Positions 45,801 to 56,320 of a DNA stretch of 64,000 bases are shown here, piece after piece. Every line of letters begins with the position of its first letter. Positions within the stretch are counted from its first letter, which is position 1. The notes beneath the pieces are model-generated. The model was not told the DNA's origin and made no database searches. It was given only the letters and a program-made list of their open reading frames with translations. The translations under genes and the position numbers were made by a program. Source of the stretch: Polychytrium aggregatum (taxonomy: Eukaryota; Chytridiomycota; Chytridiomycetes; Polychytriales); the NCBI RefSeq assembly GCF_025602895.1, contig NW_026516336.1, forward strand, positions 1 to 64,000, read 5' to 3'.

Positions 45801-46965
45801 TACAGTTGCACGGCTGTCCGATGAGCATGCCTTCGAAAGCTACTGCATCTACCCTCCCACCCAGCGAGTCGTGATAGCAAACGGCGGCACTCACGTTATG
45901 GTGTTTGGATAGAGGATCCAGTCCGGGCTGTTTCTCTGCATCGTTGGAGATGAAGAATGAGTCGAGAGTGCGGCCGATACGCCATCAGCCCGGACCGCCT
46001 GGGTTTTGCGGGATCGAGCAGATCGACATGGACCTGCTGAAGTGCCATCGAAACTCACGGGCAGGAGCAATGATCCGGTTGTCGCCAGATACGGCACGCC
46101 GATCGCGTTGGCGATGAGGGCAGCATAGGCCACCGAGAATCCGTTGCTCACGTACGCATTCACGGGAAAATTTTCATATGCGTCGATGACGTTGTTGACC
46201 TGAAACGGGTCCGATTTGAGCATATTCGCGGTTGCGCATTTGCGGTTGCAAGCGACAATGACCCTTGGGAGAACTCTGCGCCGCTTCGTACCGACACGAT
46301 CGGGACCATCTTGTTGGTGTAGTGGCACGACATATTCAATCTCTTCTCAAGGGAACCAGGGATGAGGCTGGAAGCGTCAGGACGGCCGATGGTGCTCTGG
46401 CAGAGAAAGCGAGCCGGGGGTTGAATGGATGGACTCAGGATGCTCGAGTGACCCACCAAGTTTGGCAGAACCGAATCTATGGAATTGTAGTAGTCGATAG
46501 CCAGTTGGTACACCTGGATCTGCAGCACAGCAGCCAATGTTCACAGCGCGATCAGTGACCAGCCAGTCGGCGAGTACGTGCATGATGGAATGAAACTCGT
46601 CTATTCGGCCGGGGAAAGCGTGTAGCAGAAGAGGCCGAAACGACAGCACCACAACGACAGCACCGCAGCCTCCGAAAGTTCAGCAGGCTTCAGGCCTCTG
46701 AAGCCAGAAAAGCACGTATCCCGCTGTGTTTCTGGATAGACTTTACCGCGCGGACGATCCATGTCGGAGCGACGCCATGATGAGAGACCGTGGCATTGTA
46801 GGAGGTGAGCAAGGCGATGTTGAATACCGGAGCAACTTGTTTAGCAGTGCTGACAGGAAAATACGGCTCGGATCGTATTGTCTCAGGCGGGAAGTCCTGG
46901 GCAGCTGCGAACCAAGCGCCGAGCGCCAGGATCTGCAGTGCAAAGACAACTGCTCGGATCTTCAT
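39832..46965 (-). CDS. Class C (GABA-B-like) 7TM receptor, many exons
   Basis: Built from successive minus-strand exons; the full exon map is not certain. Exon 1 46747-46965 gives a signal peptide (M-K-I-R-A-V-V-F-A-L-Q-I-L-A-L-G, cut near A-A-Q) and the first strand of a periplasmic-binding-like ligand domain (F-N-I-A-L-L-T). Exon 2 46457-46519 (Q-L-A-I-D-Y-Y-N-S) joins it in phase. Later exons give I-G-V-P-Y-L-A-T-T-G-S-L-L-L near 46060, C-Y-H-D-S-L-G-G-R near 45850, Y-E-R-S-F-G-E near 44100, S-P-T-G-S-F-V-A-M near 43400 and F-F-N-G near 42900. Membrane segments follow: V-V-A-V-C-L-M-I-A-S-L near 42530, a helix with F-M-Q-A-A-G-C-G-L-V near 42190, L-P-I-G-L-V-V-F-N-I-L-C-L-L-Y near 41550 and others to about 40640, then a cytoplasmic tail ending at 39832. 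Order and parts fit a class C GPCR, sensing a small ligand at the cell surface. Two adjoining genes cannot be fully excluded. Confidence 0.6.
42861..42880. repeat. (CCAG)n short repeat
   Basis: Five CCAG units, probably in an intron of the receptor gene. Confidence 0.8.
45206..45283. repeat. (GGAAGGAG)n repeat
   Basis: About nine 8-bp purine-only units, in an intron of the receptor gene. A mirror-like purine tract of this kind can form triplex DNA. Confidence 0.9.
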
Positions 46966-47864
46966 CGCGCAGGACCGTTGATGGATAGAAGGAGGGCGGC
47001 GGGATAGTTCGACGAAGCGATGGTGGATATCCTGATTCAATCATGCGTGAATCAGGGTTGGTCCAAGATTGCCGAAGTGTAGTGGCAGCGGCTGGGCCAG
47101 ACGAGAGTACAACAGCTCGTTGAAGCAGTAATGGACACATGGCCTCCTTGGGTGCTCCTTCCCATGGAGACGGTCCGTCCTGGAACATGGCTGCAGTCGA
47201 TATCTCATTACCTAAATGGTGACATGCATATAATATATTGCGACAATGCCCCCAAGCCAAGAACAAGCAGTGGCTGACATACACTGTCGATCCAGAAAGA
47301 AACGGGACAGTTCCTTCCTGGCTTCAGAGCCCTGAAACCCGCTGACCTACTGTAGGCCCAAGTGAGCACGCCGTGAGATTGTTTCCCGTCTTGGTTGGCA
47401 ATCTCTTTGATTTGGTTGGCTTTGGAAGCATGGTCTTGAATACACTCGGTCAATCTCCTGTATCGATGTGGGGGTGTGATGAACTCGTTCACCGAGCACA
47501 CATGGATGAATTGCTCGATCAGCCGTAGCTACTGGACAACACAGTTGGTTTCTGCCGTGCACCCAAGTGCTGTCGCATAGCAGAGGCAGTGAAATGAAGC
47601 CGAATCGACCTTCCACTCAGCAGAATCAGATCGGCCCGGGTCTTACGCCGTCCTGGTTGTCTCATGGGCAGCAAGAGTCATGGACTGGACATGTGTATAT
47701 TGGCATGCGAGACAGCCGCACCATTGTGGAGTGTCCAGGTGTGCATGCAGAGAGCAGATCGATGAGATGATACAGAGTGGGTATTAATGGGATGGGATGG
47801 ATGCACATGAGGCGGGTGCAAAGTCGGTGGTGCTTGGACCGCTGTTGGCAGTATATCAGCCAGT
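46966..47864. other. Intergenic: receptor promoter side, no gene seen
   Basis: Between two minus-strand genes. No frame with recognisable motifs. Confidence 0.45.
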
Positions 47865-50167
47865 TTACGAGTCGCCGTCGCTTGGCTTGGATCCAGAAGT
47901 GTCCTTCTCGGCCGAAGCGTCCTTGCCGTCCTTGCCGTCCGAGTCGCCGTTCTCGGCCTTCTCTTTCTCATTCTGCTTCTGCTCTTCCTCGCGCTTCTGC
48001 TCTTCCTCGCGCTCCTGCTGTGCCCGATACGCTTCCTTGATCGCCTGCTCAATCTCCCACTCGGACTTTGCGCCAGCCTGGATCTCCGAGGCCCGCTTCA
48101 GGAGCTCCGGGACCACGCTGTCGGGAGCAGCCCGGTTCAGGATCATGATCCGCATGGCGTCGGCAGGGGAGATGACGTGCTCGGGGAGGGTCTCGACGCC
48201 CTCGAGCACAGCAGCAGGATCGTCCATGACGGCGCGGTACATGTGCGCGAACTGGTACTGGGTGCAGTAGCCCAGGTCCATGTGCAGGTCGATGCGGCCG
48301 GGCCGGATCAGGGCCGGGTCCAGGACTTCGGGGTGGTTGCTCGTCATGATGACAATCATGCCCTCCTCGGTGACATAGCCGTCGAGGCAGTTGAGCAGCG
48401 CCGAGAGGGTGAAGCCGGTCGAAAACAGCCTGGCCTTCTGGTCCAGCGAAGGACCCATGATGCTAATGTCCTCAAACGCAGGCATCTCGGCATGCAGCAG
48501 GGCACGGCTGGTCCGCGAGTGCACCGTCTTGGACTGGGCATCAATGTCCTCAAAGACAATCACCGAGTTCTTGGGGATGCTGGAGAAGGCCGACTGCAGC
48601 GCGCTGTCGTCCTTGATCTCCCGGAGGTTGATGTAGTAGAGGTCGCGGTTGAGCGACGAGGACAGGGCGTTGACCAGGCTGGACTTGCCGGTGCCCGGTC
48701 GGCCTGAGAACAGATAGCCGCGGCGGTAGGGAATGCCCATGCGGGCGTAGAACTCGCGATCGGCCGTGAAGGTGGCAATGTCCTTGCGCAACTGCTTCTC
48801 CTGGGCCATGTCGAGCGAAACGGCGTCGATGCCGCGGCTGGATAGATGCACAGGCAGCGTGGGTCAGCGACGAAGCAGATGACCAGGGCGACGATGGGTG
48901 CTGTGTCGGTGCGATGGACCGAGGCATGTGCTGGCACCAACGGAAGCGACCCGATCCCGGCTGCCCGATTCACGGTGCATGGCTCACCTCGAGTGCAGAG
49001 TGCAGGTCATGTTCCAGTAGTATGAGCCGGCGTCCCAGGAGGCAGCGACTCGCTCGTAGCGGCCTCGGGTCTTGTTGCGCTTCCGATGGCGCTCGAACTG
49101 GCGGGCGACCTTGATGACCCAGTTGCGGATCCACTCGACGTTGTACTTTTTGCCGGGGGTCTCGGGGCAGATGACGATCGTGGGCTCGGCTCCGGCGCGC
49201 ATCGAGCGAGACGACTCCGAGTTGTTGTTTTCCTCGCCATTGTCGGCCTTTTCGAACCAGACGCGGAAGGTGTCGCCGTCATCCTGGAGCTTCATGCTCT
49301 TGCTGTTGTCGACGGGGAGGATGTTGAAGTCCGAGATGTCCTCGTCATCGACATCGTCTGAGTCGTTCGAGATGGCGCCGTCTGCACCGAGCTCGCTCTT
49401 GCCCGGCTTGGCGTCGCCCTCAGGCTCCTTGGTCGGGTCCGACTCTGAGGCTGCGGGCTTGCTCATTGCTGCCGAGCCGGCAGCGAGAGTGCCAGAGACG
49501 CCGGCCGAGGACTCGAAGGGGACGAGCCGGAACTCGCCGACCTCCTGGCCCTTGGCCAGCTTGGAGATCAGCCAGGCGAGCGACAGATAGTGCTCGTTGA
49601 CACAGCGCTCGCCGTACGAGTCGATGCGGAAGTATTCGACGCGGAGACTGATGTCTTCGGAAGTGAGCATCCAGCTGCCGATGTTGTCCCAGATGTACTT
49701 GGCAAGGGCGAGGCCGATGGTGACGATGGCGGAGGTTGCTGTGGGGCGAGTCGAGAGTCAGCACTGCGGGAACGGACAGTCACCCGAGAGACAGAGCCAC
49801 CCCGAGGACATGCTGCTGTGCGGAACGGGAGCAGCACCGGGGACAGGCTCGTCTCGGCTCGTCTCTACTCGGCTGCACAACACTCACTGAACATGTCGAC
49901 GACGTAGATGCCGGTGTTGATGTAGTTGCCAAAGTGGACCGGGACCCAGGCCAGCAGCAGCATCTGCAGCTGGGACTGGCTGAAGAGATCGTAGATGGGC
50001 TTGAGGCTGCCACCGGTCAGCTGCTGCTGCAGATGGGTCCAACCGCTGTTGGCGGCATGGCCGAGCGAGACGACGTGGCTGACGAGCAGCGACGCCTGTT
50101 CGTGGGCGAGGAAGGGCAGGAGCCAGAGCAGCCACGACTCGGCGGCGGATGCAGGCACGGGCGTCAT
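47865..50167 (-). CDS. BCS1-family AAA ATPase (667 aa)
   Basis: Three exons, 49888-50167, 48988-49738 and 47865-48837; all junctions GT..AG and in phase. Exon 1 carries a hydrophobic N-terminal stretch (L-L-W-L-L-P-F-L; L-L-L-A-W-V-P-V). Exon 2 holds the BCS1-type middle domain (residues about 95-340) with an acidic Asp/Ser-rich insert and ends W-N-M-T-C-T-L. Exon 3 is the AAA domain: G-R-P-G-T-G-K-S-S (Walker A), V-I-V-F-E-D-I-D (Walker B), T-S-N-H-P-E (sensor 1), R-P-G-R-I-D (arginine finger). The C-terminus is a long charged tail of E/K/Q then D/S/K. True BCS1 is a mitochondrial inner-membrane chaperone of the bc1 complex, about 450 aa; this is longer, and fungi carry several paralogues, so the exact role is open. 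Confidence 0.88.
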
Positions 50168-50232
50168 GGATTGGATGAGGATGAGATGAGATGGAGATGG
50201 GTGGTTGGCAGAAGTCGAAGCGAGTGAGGGGG

Positions 50233-50240
50233 TATTTATA
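50233..50240 (-). promoter_or_regulatory. TATA box of the BCS1-family gene
   Basis: TATAAATA on the minus strand, 66 bp upstream of the ATG at 50167. Confidence 0.45.
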
Positions 50241-50426
50241 TCGACAAACGGAGCCAGAGGCGTGGGAAGGCGAAGCACCATGGGAATGGCAAAGTCGCTG
50301 GGACCCATGTGTGGCTGAGCTGTGGCTGTGTTGTGTGACAGCGCAATCCGGATCGAGCCAGGTGCACTGGATCCGGAGCGATCCGCAAGCACGTGGACTG
50401 GTGGTTGCACGTGTGTGGTGTGGTTG

Positions 50427-52377
50427 CACATCAAGGCAATGATGTCGTCCATCGACAACCACTCACTCACCACTCGCTCACTACTCACCACGTCCAGACC
50501 AGCTGAGTCCAGTTGGGCACATCGGAAGATCTGTGTATCTCCTCTGTGTCGCTGTCTCGATCACCAATCCTATCTCTATCTCGGCATTGGATCTGTGGGT
50601 CCTGATGGTGATCATCATGACAGCTGTCGATGGAGGACGGCGTTGCAGGTCTGAGTGAGTGAGCTGCTGCCAACCAATCGATATCTAACGCTGGTGGCAA
50701 TGACAGATGCTGGATGTGTGGGAATGCGGGTGACACGTATTGATTGACTGGCACTCGATCCATGGATCCAATGCGATCCTGGTTTCGTGACTGTGCCACT
50801 CTCATTCCATTCCACCCATCTCATCGCCTCATCGCCTGGACATCATCATCGCACTCTCCTCATATCCTAGTCTGTTGCATCCCTCAACCAACATGGCTCA
50901 CCCGGCCATCGATGAACACTACCCAGATAGATTCACCATCATATGCTGCAACGACAGTTTCCAGCTTGCCCTCGATCACAGCAGCATCAAGTCCCTCCTC
51001 CAAGTTTGCAGGCGTGCCCGACTTCTCCTGAGCTTCAAGGTTCCTCGTTTCCACTCATGGTGTCAGACTGCAGGGCTATGCAATCCAGACGGACAGATAG
51101 AGATCGGTCTCACACCGAGCGACCAGATTGCCCTCTCGCCGCACTGTGATGATCAAGACACAGCCGACCGATCCTGGCTCGTTGCTCAGGCAGACCAGGG
51201 AAACGCTGCCGCTTCATACTTCCTCTCAAGGATCCTTCTTGCCGACCTTGTAGCAAGTAATGTATGGCGGCTCAAGCGGATAGTCGCACTCCAGCCCATC
51301 TTGCGATTCTTACACTCAGCAGCCCAGGCAAACCACACGATGGCACAGTTCCGCCTGGCCAAGTGCTATCTCTACGGACTCATGGTCAACCAAGACCACA
51401 CCAAGGCTGTCAAGCTCTATCGCAAACTTGCCGATCGTGGAATCTCTCAGGCTCAAATTGCCCTCGGTGGATGCTATGAGAATGGTGAAGGTGTCGATCA
51501 AGAGTATAACACAGCCATCGAGTGGTACTCAAAGGCTGCCGACCAAGGCAGTGAAGACGGCCGGCACCATATCGTGTTCCTCCAAGGGTGGCTCTCGTTC
51601 ATCGGCCATGATGTCGAACAGAGCGACGTTAATGCGCTCAACCACTGGCAGGAAGTCAGCACCCAGTCCACCGATCCGATCATCAAACCCATCGCAACTC
51701 ACATGGTCGGATGGATGCACTACCTTGGCCGAGGAACCGTACGCGACGAGCCAAGGGGTGTCAGGATCATCCGAGAGAACAAGTCGGACCGTTTCAAGCT
51801 CGGAGAGTCCGAGAGTCTGGCTGCATACGGTGATGCCAACTCCACCTCGCCCGTTGCCCGCAAGCTCTTCCAGTTTTGCCAGTTGGGATCAGATCGTGAC
51901 TGGCTCTGCAAGCACTTCATGGCTCTGTGTCTGCACCATGGTTTCGGCACTACCCAGGACCGGACGAAGGCAGCTTGTATCTTTGAGCAGCTCGCCAACG
52001 ACGGCCACAGCGACAGCCAGTTGCGGATCGGAAAATACCTCCACTGGGGCCTGGGAGTATTGGAGGACCGAATTACGGCATTCGAGTGGTACAGCAAATC
52101 GGCCGACCATGGCAATTCGTACGGGCAGTGGATGACTGGTGTATGCTACTACTGGGGACACGGAGTCATCGAGGACGGAACCAAGACAGTCGAGTGGGGT
52201 CGTAAGTCGGCTGAGCAGGGCAATCGACAAGGACAGTACCGACTCGGTGAATGCTACAGAGATTATGAATATATGCCTGAGGACATCGACGCTGCCGTCC
52301 TCTGGCTCCGCAAGGCCGCCGACCAGGACTTCCAGCTTGCCATCGACAGCCTCAAGGAACTCGGCAAGTGGCCCTGA
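50427..52377 (+). repeat. Segmental duplication, right arm (inverted relative to 771-2713)
   Basis: Matches 771-2713 in reverse. The outer edge falls about 260 bp upstream of the BCS1-family start, so the DNA between BCS1 and Sel1 copy B is part duplicated promoter, part unique. Confidence 0.75.
50893..52377 (+). CDS. Sel1-repeat protein, copy B (494 aa)
   Basis: Intronless. Start at 50893 (M-A-H-P-A-I-D-E-H), as in copy A; an ATG six codons earlier is possible. The N-terminal ~190 residues differ clearly from copies A and C (for example L-C-N-P-D-G-Q-I-E-I-G-L-T-P-S-D), and the acidic patch of A and C is replaced by L-L-A-D-L-V-A-S-N-V-W. From G-I-S-Q-A-Q-I-A-L-G-G onward it is nearly identical to copy A, with R-D-W-L-C-K, until the last ~70 residues, which instead match copy C (W-G-H-G-V-I-E-D-G-T-K). 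About eight Sel1 repeats. A cytosolic scaffold is likely. Confidence 0.85.
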   Translation: MAHPAIDEHYPDRFTIICCNDSFQLALDHSSIKSLLQVCRRARLLLSFKVPRFHSWCQTAGLCNPDGQIEIGLTPSDQIALSPHCDDQDTADRSWLVAQADQGNAAASYFLSRILLADLVASNVWRLKRIVALQPILRFLHSAAQANHTMAQFRLAKCYLYGLMVNQDHTKAVKLYRKLADRGISQAQIALGGCYENGEGVDQEYNTAIEWYSKAADQGSEDGRHHIVFLQGWLSFIGHDVEQSDVNALNHWQEVSTQSTDPIIKPIATHMVGWMHYLGRGTVRDEPRGVRIIRENKSDRFKLGESESLAAYGDANSTSPVARKLFQFCQLGSDRDWLCKHFMALCLHHGFGTTQDRTKAACIFEQLANDGHSDSQLRIGKYLHWGLGVLEDRITAFEWYSKSADHGNSYGQWMTGVCYYWGHGVIEDGTKTVEWGRKSAEQGNRQGQYRLGECYRDYEYMPEDIDAAVLWLRKAADQDFQLAIDSLKELGKWP

Positions 52378-53010
52378 TCCCGAGTTTGACCGACGTCCGC
52401 CTCGGATCCTTGATTGACACTGTGTACTATCGAATGACTCGGCTATGACAACTCGTAATAGTTCACAGTGCATTATAGTCAGCGAGGACCACAACAGGTG
52501 TGCATGAGCTTGTTGTCTAACCCACTGCCGGATACCGTTTGGTACAAAGGCTTGTTAGAGGGCAGCACTATTTGTATATCGGATGTATTCAATGTCAAAT
52601 ACAACATCACTGCTTCATCGGATCCACTCTGCAAGTTCACTTCTTCGTATCGTGGTGTCTCGTTGAGACGCTGAAAGTGCAATTTTTTCTGGCTGTTTGC
52701 ATGTTCAGTGTTGAGTCATGGTTATTTGGAAGTGGTACTTGAGAATCGAACACAGAGATCAATGCCACTTGCCGAGTTCCTTGAGGCTGTCGATGGCAAG
52801 CTGGAAGTCCTGGTTGGCGGCCTTGCGGAGCCAGAGGACGGCAGCATCGATGTCCTCAGGTATATATTCATAATCTCTATAGCATTCACCGAGTCGGTAC
52901 TGTCCTTGTCGATTGCCCTGTTCGGCCGACTTACGACCCCACTCGACTGCCTTGGTTCCGTCCTCGATGACTCCGTGTCCCCAGTAGTAGCATACACCCA
53001 ACCATCCACT
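52130..53010. repeat. Tail-to-tail inverted repeat of Sel1 B and C 3' ends
   Basis: The last ~250 bp of copy B (52130-52377) and of copy C (52759-53010, minus) are nearly identical in opposite orientation, separated by a 381-bp spacer with no gene. Confidence 0.85.
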
Positions 53011-54343
53011 GTCCATACGAGTTGCCTTTGTCGGCGGACTTGCTGAACCACTCGAATGACTTCTCGTAATCCTCCGATGCTCCCCAGCCAAAGTGGTAAC
53101 ACATTCCGATCCAGAACTGGCTGTCGCTGTGGCCGTCGTTGGCGAGCTGTTCCAAGGTACCCGCTGATTTCTTCTGCTCCTCCTTGGTTCCATCTCTAAG
53201 CAACAAACACACAGCCATCAGATGACTACACAGCCAGTCTTGGTCTGATCCCATCTGGCAAAACTGGAAGAACTTGCGAAATGCGGGTGATTCAGAGTTG
53301 ATGTTGTGCCAAATCGATGCCAGACACTCATCCTCCCCGAGCTTGAAACGGTCCGACTTGTTCTCTCGGATGATCCTGACACCCCTTGGCTCGTCGCGTA
53401 CGGTTCCTCGGCCAAGGTAGTGCATCCATCCGACCATGTGAGTTGCGATGGGTTTGATGATCGGATCGGTGGACTGGGTGCTGACTTCCTGCCAGTGGTT
53501 GAGCGCATTAACGTCGCTCTGTTCGACATCATGGCCGATGAACGAGAGCCACCCTTGGAGGAACACGATATGGAGCCGGCCGTCTTCGTTGGCTTGATCT
53601 GCTGCCTTGGAATACCACTCGATCGCGGTGGTGAAGCTCTGATCGACACCTTCACCACTCTCGTAGCATCCGCCGAGGGCGACTTGAGCCTGAGGGATCC
53701 CGCAATCGGCTAGGCTACGATATATCTCGACAGCCTTGGTGAAGTCTTGTTTGACGCCGCGACCGTTGAGATAGCATTCTGCAAGATGGAACTGGGCCAT
53801 GGAATGGCTTGCCTTGGCTGCCCTCTTCAGATGGTGGAAGATTTGCTGATGCTTGGCATTCTCTTCAAGCTCATCGTCATCGTCTGCTTCTGTGTCGTTC
53901 TCAGATTGCAACACCCGAGCAAGGAGATACGAGACCGATGCGTTTCCTTGGTCTGCTTGAGCAACGAGCCAGGATCGGTCGGCTGCAGCCTGATCCTCGA
54001 AGTGTAGCGAGAGGGCGATCTGGTCGCTCGGTGTGAGACCGATCCGCAGGTGTCCTTCCAGATTGAGTAGCTCCATGCTCTGACACCAACGGTGGAAGCG
54101 AGGCATCTTGGAGCTCAGGAGGGGTCGGGCTCGTTTGCATACTCTGAGCAGGATCTTGATGGTGTTGTGGTCGAGGGCAAGCTGGAAACTGTCGTTGCAG
54201 CATATGATGGTGAAAATGTCTGGGTTGTGTCCAAGGGAGAGCTGGTTGATATCGGGGATCGACGAAGTTGCTCTGACTTCAGCTTGGCTTTGGTGGGTGG
54301 CAAACGATGCCGTGGCTGAAGGAGGCTCGATCATGCTGGACAT
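52759..54343 (-). pseudogene. Sel1-repeat protein, copy C, single-base frameshift near the 3' end
   Basis: Starts at 54343 (M-S-S-M-I-E-P-P-S) with its own ~45-residue N-terminus, then matches copy A (I-I-C-C-N-D-S-F through the acidic patch) almost exactly. The frame runs in register through R-G-V-R-I-I-R-E-N-K, then continues with diverged repeats (S-D-Q-D-W-L-C-S). Against copies A and B there is one extra base near 52997-53001, after S-Y-G-Q-W-M. It sends the frame to a stop at 52931 and removes the last ~75 residues, which stay open in the neighbouring frame to 52759 (L-K-E-L-G-K-W-H). Either a recent loss of function, a truncated but usable protein, or a base error. Confidence 0.75.
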
Positions 54344-56320
54344 GTTGACGGAGACAGGATGGAGGCAAGGGGACGATGGAGATAGACAGGAGACAGAGAG
54401 GCAGGTTGTGGCGAAGCAAGCCAAACTCTGGCAAGCCCAACACTGGCCATCGAACACACACTCACACGGAAGTTGTCGGTGATCATCCAGAACGGTCCAA
54501 GTGGGACAACCGCAATTGACATCTTGATACGAGTCATCGTGCTCGATTCCACTATCAACAGACAATGCAGCGCAGCAAATCAGCGACGACCACAACGGGT
54601 CCGGTGAGTGCTCCTCGGGCGACTTGGGTTCATTCGATGGGAGGCAATATGTCATCGTGGAAAATGCGTGCCCCACGCGGAGTCGAACCTGCGACCTCGA
54701 CACACCAATCATGCCAAGACGCCAGCCACAGGTGGATCGATCCATGCGCAGCAAATCAGGTGACATCCTCCACAAGGCAGACCCGAAATCTCGTCCACCA
54801 GCCACACAACATCCAGCCGACTCGCTGACAACCCGCCATCACCACAAGCCAGCCGACACAGCTCGCAGACAACAACGACCGCTGCACCGCCAGCCAATGC
54901 CTGAAACGAAGCAGCCAATGCGACTCAGATTGAGTCAAGCTGGCCGATGTCTTCTGGCCGAGGTCTCTTCCGCAACGCTGTTTGAGCCAGCTCTGCCCCG
55001 TTGGTTGCTGGCAAAATGCAGCTTATGAAAGGAGCAGACGGCAGGAATACCATGCAGCCGATCTACAGAGAGCGTCGACGCAGACACAAGTCGGTGAGAT
55101 CTGCGGAGAGCATATGGCTGCATCCAACAATGGCCAGCAAGAGAAGTGTCCAAACATGCAGCCAACGGGGATCGCCAGCATCTCTGCTCCACAGCCAGCC
55201 CCGGAGTTTATGTCCTTGGCACCTCAATGCCGGGCTTGGGCAGTTGAGCCTCAGCGTTCAAAATAGGAACCGATACTGTCCCTGCGTCTCAATTTCCGAG
55301 TGTCCCTCACTCCCCACTTTGAGACCAGTCGTATCTTGAACGGATCGTTGTCCCTCGTATTCAGAGTGACAGCTTTGCACTGCGCCTCTGCTTTCCTTGA
55401 GCTCACCTCGACATCATTTCCTTGCTGTTGAGCACCCTTTGCACTCTAATATCACTTTGACCGCTCCCTCTCGGCTTGACATCGGACACGCTGTATTCCA
55501 GTCCTGTCATCTCGCTCGTCCCTGGGCCCAAGTCTTGGGCTGGGACACTTGCGTTCCCAATCGAGCCCCTTCGTTGGGTACTTGACAGTAATGTGTGGTC
55601 GACTCGGCGTTCAAAGCAGGACTGTGTTGAGATTTCGGATGGTTGTGCCCTGCCAGCGGCACTCCTGTTTGACTACCCAGCCTGCACAGCGAGATGGACA
55701 GCTTGTTGGCATGGATTGACCTTTGCGATTGTATCAAGAGGCATTCAACACTGTGTCGATGGGGCTGCCTTTCCGACTTGTCGATGCACTCTCTCGGTGC
55801 GGCTGCCGAGTTCGGCAAATCCTCGACCAGGCTTTGGGCAGGCTTGCGAAATCCGCCACCAGATTTGCCCCCTTTCTGCCCCTCGTCGCCCTGATCTCAA
55901 CCTGCAATGTTGACGGAGGTCTTGATCCTCCTTCTGACGGTCCTTGTGGGCCTGCTCTCGCTGTTGTTGCTCAAGAAGGACACGACACCAGGTCAGCGAC
56001 AGCAAAGTGATAAGCTGATATGGACTCCTCGATGACGATGAACGGACTCGGCTGCACATCTTGGAGGGTGTGGTGTTCTCGATGAGTGCCACGCAACGAC
56101 GCTAGAATGGTGACTTGGATGTTCGTGGTTGGTCGTCGCTGGAGCCATTGATCGACCCAATCTGACTCGACCTCGGTTTTGGGCTGTCTATCCATCGACG
56201 CATACATGACAGGAGAAGCACAGCTCGCTGGACCAAATGATTCCTCTGTTGAAGCGATCGGCCAGGAAAATGGCCCTCTGATGAAACCAACGGACTCGCA
56301 AAAAGGCAAGAGATCGACCG
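54344..56320. other. Divergent intergenic region (Sel1 C / NLR 2), no gene seen
   Basis: About 2 kb. A tRNA-like 3' half is present near 54667-54765 (minus) but does not fold properly. Frames up to ~145 codons show no motif. Confidence 0.4.

Noticed and set aside
54667-54765. tRNA-like 3' half on the minus strand (GGTCGCAGGTTCGACTCC...)
   Set aside because: The T-loop TTCGACT is there, but the T-stem has three mismatches (as if one base were lost) and no matching 5' acceptor or clear anticodon arm is found. At most a tRNA relic.
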